DNA from: Bacteroidota bacterium
Lineage (GTDB): Bacteria > Bacteroidota > Bacteroidia > Bacteroidales > JAAUTT01
Reading direction: 5' to 3'
Length of the DNA stretch: 39,572 nt
Assembly (NCBI GenBank): GCA_021779665.1
Contig: JAJYAG010000045.1
Location: 1 to 39,572, forward strand
A program made the position numbers and the translations under genes. Position 1 is the stretch's first letter. Every line of letters begins with the position of its first letter. The notes beneath the pieces were generated by a model. That model was not told the origin of the DNA, searched no databases, and worked only from the letters and a program-made list of their open reading frames with translations. This document shows positions 26,607-34,682 of the stretch, one piece after another.

Positions 26607-26669
26607 ATAAACATTCTGTAAGAAACTGTTTTTCAGAAATTTATTCAAAAACCTTCAATCAGGTTATGA

Positions 26670-28091
26670 TCAGAGGAACATTCTGAATAACAGGAACAGG
26701 CCGCCAGCCATTATTATTGTAACAGGAAGTGTAACCAGCCATGCAATGAGAATGCTTTTAACAGTTTTCATGCGCAGGTTTTTAACCCCGTTTGTTGCAA
26801 CCATTGATCCGGCAATCCCCGAAGATAGAATGTGTGTAGTACTTACAGGCAATTTCAGATGGGTTGATATGAAAATAGTACTGGCAGCAACCAGCTCAGC
26901 CGACATACCCTGTGCGTAAGTCAGATGTTCTTTACCAATTTTCTCTCCAATGGTAACTACAATTCTTTTCCATCCTACCATGGTTCCTATACCTAATGAT
27001 AGTGATATAATCAGAATTACCCACCAGGGAGCATACTCGGTATATGTTTTTATTTCGTTTACCGATTCCTCCAACAAATCTTTCTGTTTCTTATCGAGTT
27101 TTATTTTTACAAGATCATCTTTGGGCTTTATAATATTGTTTAACTCCTTTGCCGAAAGAAGAATTTCTTCGCGCAATAATTGAGGCTGGCCTTTCTTTAA
27201 ATCATTAAAGCTCTTTACACCGGTTAAAACATATTGGATGGTATCCATTCTGTTATTTACATCTTTCAAAGTTCCCTTTTCAACTTCCGTAAAATTAGTC
27301 TGGTCGATACCGGTTATGATATTTTCCACCTGATTAACTTTCACCAAAAGATTTTCGGGATGTTTGGAATGATTCAGCGAAAAACTCATAGGAACAAGCG
27401 CTATCAGAATAATCATTATTAACCCTACGCCTTTTTGTCCGTCGTTGGAACCATGCGTATAACTGACACTGGTACAGGTTAATACTAAAATTGAACGGAT
27501 GAGAAAAGGTGGTGCTTTCTTTTTGCTTGGTTCATCAAATAGCTTTTTATACTTTAATTTTTTTGTGATTTTTTTCAGTAACTGAACCAGTAACATGGTC
27601 AAACCAAAGCCAATTAACGGAGATACCATCAGGGATAATCCGGCATCTTTTACTTTGGTCCAGTTGAGACCTACATTATCGATCCCGGGCAATAAGCTGA
27701 ATGCCAGACCCACTCCAAACAACGACCCTAATAAAGTATGAGAACTTGAGCAGGGAATTCCAAAGTACCAGGTTCCAAGGTTCCAGATAATAGCAGTAAA
27801 TATAATTGCCAGAATCATTGCAATATTGTGACTTACGCTCTGATCCAGCAGAATATCCATAGGTAAAAGGTTTATGATCCCGATAGCAACACCAATCCCG
27901 CCAAAGTAAACCCCAATAAAGTTAAAAATGCCCGACCATACAACTGCAATACCAGGTTTTAGTGAGTTGGTATAAATTACAGTTGCCACAGCATTCGCCG
28001 TATCATGAAACCCATTGATAAATTCGAATGCACATGCTGCCACCAGGCAGATAATTAAAATTGTTGTTAAACCCGGGTCAAGACCAAACAT
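26670..28091 (-). CDS. Inorganic phosphate transporter, PiT family (second copy)
   Basis: This 473-aa paralogue of the adjacent transporter has the same N-terminus (MFGLDPGLTTILIICLVAAC) and the same two signatures (NGFHDTANAVAT; THGSNDGQKGVG). The C-terminal LPVSTTHILSSGIAGSMVAT segment is also shared. The hydrophilic central loop (about 245-355) differs in sequence but has a similar length and charge. Having two copies suggests specialised affinity, partner or regulation. The start ATG is clear. Both genes share promoter features and lie on the same strand, but a box and promoter also sit between them, so they are probably separate transcripts. Confidence 0.94.
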   Translation of the reverse strand: MFGLDPGLTTILIICLVAACAFEFINGFHDTANAVATVIYTNSLKPGIAVVWSGIFNFIGVYFGGIGVAIGIINLLPMDILLDQSVSHNIAMILAIIFTAIIWNLGTWYFGIPCSSSHTLLGSLFGVGLAFSLLPGIDNVGLNWTKVKDAGLSLMVSPLIGFGLTMLLVQLLKKITKKLKYKKLFDEPSKKKAPPFLIRSILVLTCTSVSYTHGSNDGQKGVGLIMIILIALVPMSFSLNHSKHPENLLVKVNQVENIITGIDQTNFTEVEKGTLKDVNNRMDTIQYVLTGVKSFNDLKKGQPQLLREEILLSAKELNNIIKPKDDLVKIKLDKKQKDLLEESVNEIKTYTEYAPWWVILIISLSLGIGTMVGWKRIVVTIGEKIGKEHLTYAQGMSAELVAASTIFISTHLKLPVSTTHILSSGIAGSMVATNGVKNLRMKTVKSILIAWLVTLPVTIIMAGGLFLLFRMFL

Positions 28092-28131
28092 ATAATTTTT
28101 ATTTGTTAGAAATTTGATGATTAAATCAGCC

Positions 28132-28139
28132 GAAAGATA
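28132..28139 (-). promoter_or_regulatory. Candidate -7 element of the second PiT gene
   Basis: TATCTTTC on the minus strand lies 41 bp before the start codon, in the same TATCTTTCGGC context as the promoter of the first PiT gene. Confidence 0.45.
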
Positions 28140-28188
28140 GATATTTTAGTTTTCCCTTCGTTTGTACAGCTCTATGTTTCAGATAGAT

Positions 28189-28222
28189 TTAATATTGACT
28201 TAAGATAGAGTTAACATTTAAC
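28189..28222. promoter_or_regulatory. Triple phased TTAA box between the second PiT gene and the orphan gene
   Basis: TTAAT at 28189, TTAAG at 28200 and TTAAC at 28211 follow each other at exactly 11 bp, with a further TTAAC at 28218. The box is about 98 bp from the minus-strand transporter start and about 91 bp from the plus-strand orphan start, so it could serve both divergent genes. Confidence 0.5.
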
Positions 28223-28312
28223 CTGATAAAAGTTAAAACAAATTTTTCAATCAAACGTAGAAATAATCGGTTTTTATAACTAATTTTATTTCCATATTTA
28301 AAAATTTGAATT

Positions 28313-28621
28313 ATGGGACACGGACATTCAGACCCGGAAGAAGCAAAACAAAAAATTCTGATTAAACGCAGCCAGAAAAAATATCACTTACCGGTTATTG
28401 GTCATTTTGCCGACAGAAGTGTCAGGTTCAACTCCATTATGGAAGCGTGGCATGCAACCGGAATTCACTATACCTTAATATTCGAAGCGTGCATTGGAAA
28501 AATATATAAAGCAAAAAACGTAATCTGGGAATTCGAAAAAGGTAACCATTTTATAAAGTATAAAGCTTTTTATATCAATGCTCAGGAAAGCTATACACGC
28601 ACAACCGGAATAACCGGCTAA
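28313..28621 (+). CDS. Small hypothetical protein
   Basis: This 102-aa soluble protein starts MGHGHSDPEEAKQKILIKRS. It has no signal peptide and no TM segment, is basic, and contains His-rich and aromatic stretches (EAWHATGIHYTLIFEACIGK). No family recognised. It is transcribed divergently from a phosphate transporter across a shared regulatory box and is followed by a strong terminator. Codon use and the isolated good ATG support it as real. Confidence 0.6.
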   Translation: MGHGHSDPEEAKQKILIKRSQKKYHLPVIGHFADRSVRFNSIMEAWHATGIHYTLIFEACIGKIYKAKNVIWEFEKGNHFIKYKAFYINAQESYTRTTGITG

Positions 28622-28653
28622 GAAATTACCGATTTATGAGAAAGACAAAACAA

Positions 28654-28684
28654 AACGGTCGGGCATTCTACCCGACCGTTTTTT
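28654..28684. terminator. Bidirectional terminator
   Basis: AACGGTCGGG (28654-28663) and CCCGACCGTT (28671-28680) form a perfect 10-bp stem with a 7-bp loop, flanked by A-rich and T-rich runs. It serves the orphan gene (+) and the convergent MORN gene (-). Confidence 0.88.
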
Positions 28685-28707
28685 GTTTAAATCCTCTTTA
28701 GAATTCC

Positions 28708-29160
28708 TTATTTCGAATAATCTTTTTCAAGAAGAAGTTTCCCGTTTTCGTCCCAGGTGAGCCATTTTCCGGTTTTTCTGCCATTCTCGTAATTCATTTC
28801 ACAACGTTTTGTCCCATTATCATCCCAGATAATCCATTTGCCATGCTTCTGGTTATTTTTGAAAGCTGCTTCAGAAACCTTTATACCATTCTGGTTATAT
28901 GCCGCCCAAACCCCGTCAAAGTTCCCGTTTTTATACGAACGAATTTCCCGCAATGAACCATCTTCAAAGTAAACTTTCATCTGACCATCCACCAGTCCGT
29001 TGACAAAACTGGCTTCCTGTTTTACAATTCCATTGTCGAAATACTCGGCAAACAAACCATCAGATTTATTATTTGCTGAAAGAGTATTTGCTTCCTGTGC
29101 ATTTGAGGATTTAACCAGGCCTAAAAATAAAAAGCTGAATATTATAAGTATATTTTTCAT
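28708..29160 (-). CDS. MORN-repeat (YwqK-like) secreted protein
   Basis: This 150-aa protein has a signal peptide (about residues 1-21, SSNAQ). About five MORN_2-type repeats follow, each built around a G-xx-ExxFxNG or GKWxxWDxNG pattern (for example NQKHGKWIIWDDNGTK and NGRKTGKWLTWDENGK). Such proteins are often labelled YwqK antitoxins, but here there is a secretion signal and no toxin gene next door, so that label is not supported. It probably forms an extended beta-sheet for binding at the membrane. A phased TTAA box lies 56-93 bp upstream. Confidence 0.8.
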   Translation of the reverse strand: MKNILIIFSFLFLGLVKSSNAQEANTLSANNKSDGLFAEYFDNGIVKQEASFVNGLVDGQMKVYFEDGSLREIRSYKNGNFDGVWAAYNQNGIKVSEAAFKNNQKHGKWIIWDDNGTKRCEMNYENGRKTGKWLTWDENGKLLLEKDYSK

Positions 29161-29215
29161 TGGGAAAAGGTTTTATGTTTTTCTATTAATCTATTTACAA
29201 TCTCGATTAAAGATA

Positions 29216-29253
29216 TTAAGCCTATCTCACAACAATCTTAATCTAATCTTAAA
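29216..29253. promoter_or_regulatory. Phased TTAA box upstream of the MORN gene
   Basis: TTAAG at 29216, a degenerate TCACA at 29227, TTAAT at 29238 and TTAAA at 29249 are all at 11-bp steps, 56-93 bp ahead of the minus-strand gene. Confidence 0.4.
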
Positions 29254-29329
29254 TTTCGGCGTGAAAGTGCCAATATTCCCATTTTTGTGCTGGATGTAAA
29301 CCTTTATCCACCTGCCGTGAAGCAGAATT

Positions 29330-29345
29330 TTAACATTAAATTAAA
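29330..29345 (+). promoter_or_regulatory. Phased TTAA box upstream of the lone regulatory-domain gene
   Basis: TTAAC (29330) and TTAAA (29341) are 11 bp apart with another TTAAA between them (29336), the same three-core pattern as at 26590 and 32946. It lies 87 bp before the ATG at 29432. Confidence 0.45.
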
Positions 29346-29431
29346 ATTCGGGATTATTTCAGACTTACTTAGGATTGTATAAAGCTATGATTCAGATATA
29401 AAACATTATTTTGCAGGCAAACTTACTTCTT

Positions 29432-29833
29432 ATGGCTTTGATAAAAATTCTCACTCCATATCTTCTCGTTGCATTTAGTATTGGAACTCATAATGTTTAC
29501 GGCCAAACGGGAAAAATTCGCGGACAAGTTGTTGATGCTCAAACTGAGGAGACTTTGGCAGGTGTTGACATTTCGGTGCAGGGAACAAAAATAAAAGTGT
29601 TGACCGACATGGACGGTAACTTTACAATTAATATTAAGCCCGGAATTTTCAAAGTGGAAGCTTCATTAATATCTTATGAAACAATTGTTACAGGAACAAT
29701 TGAAGTCAAAAATAATGAAACTGATGAAATTAAAATAAAGCTTAATCCGGTTAACGTTGTAAATTCAAAAGAAGCCGGATCGATAATATTAAAGCAACTA
29801 ATAACAGAAAATACCGATTCAGGCAGAGGTTAG
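29432..29833 (+). CDS. Stand-alone carboxypeptidase-regulatory-domain protein
   Basis: This 133-aa protein starts at the ATG at 29432 (MALIKILTPYLLVAFSIGTH). The frame could be opened from a TTG seven codons earlier. It has a signal peptide ending VYGQ, then one CarboxypepD_reg-like beta-sandwich (KIRGQVVDAQTEETLAGVDI; DMDGNFTINIKPGIFKVEAS). It closely parallels the N-terminal domain of the TonB-dependent receptor encoded 200 bp downstream, but stops shortly after the domain, just where the receptor's plug region would begin. It may be a truncated receptor remnant or a small accessory protein. Confidence 0.7.
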   Translation: MALIKILTPYLLVAFSIGTHNVYGQTGKIRGQVVDAQTEETLAGVDISVQGTKIKVLTDMDGNFTINIKPGIFKVEASLISYETIVTGTIEVKNNETDEIKIKLNPVNVVNSKEAGSIILKQLITENTDSGRG

Positions 29834-29877
29834 TTTGATAAGCTTTGTTGGTTCTTTTATATTTCTTTCAGATACCA

Positions 29878-29893
29878 TTAAGGTATATTTAAG
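29878..29893 (+). promoter_or_regulatory. Phased TTAA box upstream of the TonB-dependent receptor
   Basis: TTAAG-GTATAT-TTAAG has two identical cores 11 bp apart, 139 bp ahead of the receptor start. The 198-bp gap between the two genes contains no gene. Confidence 0.4.
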
Positions 29894-30031
29894 GCCTGCC
29901 CAATAAACAACTGTTAACCAGCCAATTTAGAACTTCCCTGATTATTCTGTTTTCAGAATAAGATAAATCCGGCTTAAGTTACGCGTAATGTTAAACCTGT
30001 TCTTTTGCTGCGTAAACCAAACCAATATTTT

Positions 30032-32899
30032 ATGTTTAATCCCATAGTAAAAGAAAAACAACTCTTCAGAAGTTCCTTAATTTTAGTATTCCTCTTTCTT
30101 TCGGCTTATATTTTCGGGCAATCCGGTAAAATTGAAGGAACCATCACCGACAGTAAAACTGGTGAAACGTTGCCAGGAGCAACGGTTGTTGTGGTTGGAA
30201 CCAACCTGGGAGCCATAGCCGATTTCGATGGCCACTATACAATTCCGAATGTCAAACCAGGCCAATACCAGGTTCAGATATCTTTCATCTCTTACAATCC
30301 GGTAATATTCGAGAAGGTTGCTGTTGAGGCAAATAAAGTAACCCAGCTAAATACAACCCTTGCAGAGGTTAGTGTTACATTGAATAATGTTGAAGTAGTA
30401 GCTGTAAAGCGAGGGGGATCGGAACTATCGATGATTAGTGCTATTAAAAGTACACAGCTTGTGGCAAGCGGTATTTCGAGTCAGCAGATTCAACGCTCGC
30501 AGGACCGGGATGCCTCAGAGGTTGTAAAAAGAATACCGGGAATTACAATCCTGGACGACCGTTTTATTGTGGTGCGCGGTCTGAATCAGCGTTACAATAA
30601 TGTGTGGCTCAATAATTCAGCGACACCCAGCAGCGAAACAGATATTAAAGCTTTTTCGTTCGATGTGATTCCAAGTTCCATGATTGAGAACATGATGATT
30701 TACAAATCAGCTGCCCCGGAAATTCCTGCCGATTTTACAGGAGGGTTTGTAAAGATCTTCACTAAAAATATGCCCGACAAAAACTCTTACAGCATTGGTT
30801 ATTCTTCATCGTTTTCTTCTGGAACTACATTTGGAGATTTCTACAATTTCGAAACCGGTAAAAATAACTGGACAGGGTTCGACAAAAACAGAGCTCTTCC
30901 CTCCTATTTTCCCGATAACCTGCAGAATGCTTCAGCAAACGATCAGATTGAACTTAGTAAAAGATTGAATAATAACTGGTCGCCGTTTAAAACCACAGCA
31001 ATACCCGATCAACGGTTTGCCTTTGTGATGACACACAGAATTAAGCTGGGCAGGACCACTCTTGGGGAGTCAACCTCAGTAAACTATTCAAATACGAATG
31101 ATTTCAATACAGTTTTAAACCGGAATTTTGGCGTTTACAATTTCGTTGAAAATAAGCCGGGAATAGATTTCGATTTTACCGACAGTGTTTATAACCAGAC
31201 AGCCAAAACAGGGATTATGAACAATTGGTCGTGGTTTATTGGCAACGGTCATAAAATTGAACTTCGTAACCTCTTTAACAACCAGGGGAAGTACCGCACT
31301 TCTTTCAGGCATGGAAGAGAATATTACAGCAACACCGAAATATGGTCGATGGAAAACGGCTTCACCAACCGGCAGACTTACTCGGGTCAGTTGAGCGGAA
31401 CCCATTCATTTAAAGAAGGAAATACAAAAGTAGACTGGGTGGGTGGATACGCTCTTGCGAACCGTAATGAACCGGATTTGAAGCGGATAAAAAGAAATCT
31501 TAACGAGACACCGTCGGACCCAAATTATCGTCAATATGGCCTTTTTATTCCAACCAACCCGCTTTCGAGTAACGCAGGCCGGTTATTTATGGACATGAAC
31601 GAAAATATTATTTCCCTGGGAATTAACCTGGAACAAAAGCTGAGCATGGGCAATTACAAACCTTTTTTCAGAGCCGGATTTTATGGTGAAAAAAAAGACC
31701 GTAATTTCAAAGCCCGAAAGCTGGGGTACATTTATTCTAACCTAAGTCAACGCGACAACAGCATCCAGTATTTACCAACCGAAGAATTATTCTCAGGAAA
31801 TTATTTTAATAATACAACCGGAATTAAGTTGGCTGAAGAAACCTCAAAGTCTGATTCGTACACAGCCACAAACGATTTATATGCTGCTTACATTGGACTG
31901 AATTTGCCGGTAGGAAAAAAGATTAACATCTACGGCGGCATCAGGGCAGAACAAAACCGGCAGGTGCTCAACAGTTACGATAGGTTTCAGCAACCTATTA
32001 AAGTTGTAAACGACACATTGAACATATTTCCTTCACTCAACATAACCTTCAACTTTACTGAAAAAAGTCTCATCCGCTTTGCTTATGGTAAATCGGTTAA
32101 CAGGCCCGAATTCCGTGAAGTAGCTCCATTTCCTTTTTACGACTTCGAAAATAATGCAGTATTCTCGGGTAATCCTGATCTTAAAAATGCCTATGTGGAT
32201 AATTTTGATTTCCGCTTTGAGCGCTATCCCTCGCAATTCGAAACCTTCTCTGTCGGATTTTTTTACAAATCGTTTAAAAATCCGATTGAAATAAAGTATG
32301 CCGAAACCGGAAGCGGATTGGAATATACCTATCAAAATGCTGATGAAGCTCAAAGCTATGGCGTTGAAGTAGAGCTTAGAAAAACATTGGGAAAACAGGG
32401 GTTGTTCAAAAAAATATCAGCCGTGGTTAACGGTGCATATATCAAAAGCACCATCAATTTTACGAACACGATTACCGACTTAAACCGCCCCATGGCAGGA
32501 CAGTCGCCATATGTTTTCAACGCGGGACTTTACTATGACGATGCAGAAAAGTCGAAACTCATGGTTAGCCTTCTTTACAACGTCATAGGAAAAAGAATTC
32601 ATATAGTTGGTTTACCAAAAGAGCACGAATGGGAAAATATTCCCGATGTTTACGAGATGCCCCGCCATCTGCTGGATTTAACTATATCGAAGAAAATTGG
32701 TAAACACCTCGAAATAAAAGGCGGTATAAAAGACATTCTGAATCAGGCTGTCCTCTACCAGCAAAATATTGATACCAATGTTGACATGAGTTTCTATAAT
32801 CATGGTGAAGTTTCGGTTAAAAACGTGAAAGCAGATCAAACTTTCAGAAAGTATAAACCCGGGAGTTACTATACGTTGGGAGTCCAGTTCCAATTTTAA
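30032..32899 (+). CDS. TonB-dependent outer-membrane receptor (SusC-like N-domain)
   Basis: This 955-aa outer-membrane transporter starts at the ATG at 30032; a TTG nine codons earlier also opens the frame. It has a signal peptide (about residues 1-30, SAYIFGQ) and a CarboxypepD_reg-like domain (about 33-110: KIEGTITDSKTGETLPGATV). The plug follows (about 140-245: DASEVVKRIPGITILDDRFIV), then a 22-strand-type barrel ending in aromatic YYTLGVQFQF. The substrate cannot be read from the sequence. No SusD partner follows. Instead an Ig/beta-helix surface lipoprotein does, with TTAA boxes in between, pointing to a phosphorus-related uptake role by association. Confidence 0.93.
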   Translation: MFNPIVKEKQLFRSSLILVFLFLSAYIFGQSGKIEGTITDSKTGETLPGATVVVVGTNLGAIADFDGHYTIPNVKPGQYQVQISFISYNPVIFEKVAVEANKVTQLNTTLAEVSVTLNNVEVVAVKRGGSELSMISAIKSTQLVASGISSQQIQRSQDRDASEVVKRIPGITILDDRFIVVRGLNQRYNNVWLNNSATPSSETDIKAFSFDVIPSSMIENMMIYKSAAPEIPADFTGGFVKIFTKNMPDKNSYSIGYSSSFSSGTTFGDFYNFETGKNNWTGFDKNRALPSYFPDNLQNASANDQIELSKRLNNNWSPFKTTAIPDQRFAFVMTHRIKLGRTTLGESTSVNYSNTNDFNTVLNRNFGVYNFVENKPGIDFDFTDSVYNQTAKTGIMNNWSWFIGNGHKIELRNLFNNQGKYRTSFRHGREYYSNTEIWSMENGFTNRQTYSGQLSGTHSFKEGNTKVDWVGGYALANRNEPDLKRIKRNLNETPSDPNYRQYGLFIPTNPLSSNAGRLFMDMNENIISLGINLEQKLSMGNYKPFFRAGFYGEKKDRNFKARKLGYIYSNLSQRDNSIQYLPTEELFSGNYFNNTTGIKLAEETSKSDSYTATNDLYAAYIGLNLPVGKKINIYGGIRAEQNRQVLNSYDRFQQPIKVVNDTLNIFPSLNITFNFTEKSLIRFAYGKSVNRPEFREVAPFPFYDFENNAVFSGNPDLKNAYVDNFDFRFERYPSQFETFSVGFFYKSFKNPIEIKYAETGSGLEYTYQNADEAQSYGVEVELRKTLGKQGLFKKISAVVNGAYIKSTINFTNTITDLNRPMAGQSPYVFNAGLYYDDAEKSKLMVSLLYNVIGKRIHIVGLPKEHEWENIPDVYEMPRHLLDLTISKKIGKHLEIKGGIKDILNQAVLYQQNIDTNVDMSFYNHGEVSVKNVKADQTFRKYKPGSYYTLGVQFQF

Positions 32900-32924
32900 T
32901 ACTGTAAGATTTTTCAGGCATTCC

Positions 32925-33013
32925 TTAAATATGAGCAAATCACACCTTAAGTTAACCTTAAAAAATCAGTTCCAAGATCTTCATTTTTAAGGTTTTGATA
33001 AAATACACTTAAG
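32925..33013 (+). promoter_or_regulatory. Cluster of phased TTAA boxes upstream of the beta-helix lipoprotein
   Basis: The strongest box (32946-32962) reads CTTAAGTTAACCTTAAA, with outer cores 11 bp apart and nearly identical to the box of the first PiT gene. TTAAA at 32925 is 22 bp upstream in phase. A second pair, TTAAG at 32987 and 33009, is also 22 bp apart. The start codon is at 33070. Confidence 0.5.
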
Positions 33014-33069
33014 TATTAACTCACCTTAAATCTATTGCTTTGTACCAGTTAATTAAAACAAAATTATCT

Positions 33070-34620
33070 ATGAAAAGAAAAAACTTATTTATTCTGCTTT
33101 CACTTGTTTCAACATTATCGTTTACAGTGTTTTCGTGTAAAAAAGATGATGATGTGAAAGTGACCGGTATTAACCTTGATAAAGAAACTGCAACGGTAAG
33201 AGTCGGTGCAACGGTAGATATTACTCCATCCATCCAACCGGTTGATGCTTCCTCAAAGGAAATCACCTGGAATTCTACCGATGAAGCTATAGCAACAGTG
33301 GCAAACGGGACTGTAACCGGTGTAGCTTCAGGTTCAACCTGGATAGTGGCTGTTACCCGGGATGGCGGGTTTCGTGATTCGGTAAATGTGATTGTAGAAC
33401 CGGCAGCCGGATCAGTTGTAACCTTATCGGGAAACATTACCGCGAACACTCTTTTAAAAGCCGATGTAAAATATGTACTCGATGGCTGGGTTTACGTTAA
33501 AGATGGCGCAACCATTACCATCGAAGCCGGAACTTTAATTAAGGGAAAAACCGGCACCAAGGCATCGTTGATAATTGAGCGTGGTGCAAAAATAATTGCC
33601 GAAGGTACGGTAGATAAACCAATCGTTTTCACATCCGAAAAAGCTGCAGGATCGAGGAATGCAGGTGATTGGGGAGGTATTATTATCTGCGGTAAAGCAA
33701 GAATTAACCCGACCGGAGGAGAAGCCGAAATTGAAGGTGGTGTGGGTTCAAAATATGGAGGTACCAACGACGATGATAACTCCGGCGTTTTGAAATATGT
33801 TCGGATTGAATATGCCGGCTACGCTTTTGCAACCGACAAGGAAATAAATGGTTTGACCCTTGGTGGTGTGGGCCGTGGCACTGTAATAGATTATGTTCAG
33901 GTTTCTTATTCAAACGACGACTCATTCGAGTGGTTTGGCGGAACAGTGAATTGCAGGCACTTAATTGCCTTTTCAGGACTTGATGATGAATTTGATACCG
34001 ATTATGGTTTCTCAGGCAATGTTCAATATGCTGTTGGTTTAAGAAATCCTGATATTGCCGATATCTCCAAGTCGAACGGTTTCGAATCGGATAACGATGG
34101 TACCGGTTCTACCAACACACCGGTTACAAATCCCAAATTTGCCAATGTAAGTCTTTATGGACCAAAAGCAACACTTGTCTCAGCAAGCAACTCTCTGTAT
34201 CAGGCGGCCATGCACCTGCGCCGCAAATCAGCTTTGGAAGTATATAATTCAGTATTTGCGGGATGGCCTAAAGGTTTAATGATGGCCGATTCCAAAGGAA
34301 ATGCAGGTAATATCCAGATCAAAGGCTGTGTTTTTTCGGGTATTGCCGACAATTACAGCGGCAATACAGCCGGTGAGCAGGCCTTCTTTACCGATGCTGC
34401 CCGCAGTAACCGCACATATAATGAAAATTCGGAAATTAAGGTTACCGCTCCGTTTAGTTTAACAGCTCCCAATTTCCTTCCCCAGACAGATTCTCCGCTG
34501 TTAACAGGCGCAACAACTTTACCGGCCGGACTTGAAGCTACCGATTATGTAGGTGCTTTCAAAACAACCGACTGGACTTCCGGGTGGGCGAACTGGACAC
34601 CCAATACAACTGCCTACTAA
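33070..34620 (+). CDS. Surface lipoprotein with Ig-like domain and parallel beta-helix
   Basis: This 516-aa protein starts at the ATG at 33070 (MKRKNLFILLSLVSTLSFTV). The lipobox VFS-Cys23 is followed by KKDDD, an acidic stretch of the kind known to send Bacteroidota lipoproteins to the cell surface. A Big_2 Ig-like domain (about 29-112; VTGINLDKETATVRVGATVD) is followed by a right-handed beta-helix region rich in Gly/Asn/Thr (RNAGDWGGIIICGKARINPT, about 185-480). No catalytic motif is recognised. It sits directly downstream of a TonB-dependent receptor, in the place usually taken by a SusD-type binding protein, so ligand capture for that receptor is a plausible role. Confidence 0.85.
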   Translation: MKRKNLFILLSLVSTLSFTVFSCKKDDDVKVTGINLDKETATVRVGATVDITPSIQPVDASSKEITWNSTDEAIATVANGTVTGVASGSTWIVAVTRDGGFRDSVNVIVEPAAGSVVTLSGNITANTLLKADVKYVLDGWVYVKDGATITIEAGTLIKGKTGTKASLIIERGAKIIAEGTVDKPIVFTSEKAAGSRNAGDWGGIIICGKARINPTGGEAEIEGGVGSKYGGTNDDDNSGVLKYVRIEYAGYAFATDKEINGLTLGGVGRGTVIDYVQVSYSNDDSFEWFGGTVNCRHLIAFSGLDDEFDTDYGFSGNVQYAVGLRNPDIADISKSNGFESDNDGTGSTNTPVTNPKFANVSLYGPKATLVSASNSLYQAAMHLRRKSALEVYNSVFAGWPKGLMMADSKGNAGNIQIKGCVFSGIADNYSGNTAGEQAFFTDAARSNRTYNENSEIKVTAPFSLTAPNFLPQTDSPLLTGATTLPAGLEATDYVGAFKTTDWTSGWANWTPNTTAY

Positions 34621-34640
34621 AGCATAAGAATCTAAAAGCA

Positions 34641-34676
34641 AAATGGCATTCCGTATGAGCGGAATGCCATTTTTTA
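34641..34676. terminator. Bidirectional terminator
   Basis: AAATGGCATTCCG (34641-34653) and CGGAATGCCATTT (34660-34672) form a perfect 13-bp stem with a 6-bp loop and a T run after it. It sits between the beta-helix gene (+) and the patatin gene (-). Confidence 0.9.
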
Positions 34677-34682
34677 TATTTA

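Noticed and set aside
28708-29160. MORN protein as an antitoxin of a toxin-antitoxin pair
   Set aside because: It has a secretion signal and no adjacent toxin gene. The repeats alone do not indicate an antitoxin.
29974-29990. TTAAGTTACGCGTAAT ahead of the TonB receptor as a strong regulatory box
   Set aside because: Only the first half matches the shared core and it lies too close to the start codon compared with the others. The pair at 29878 fits better.
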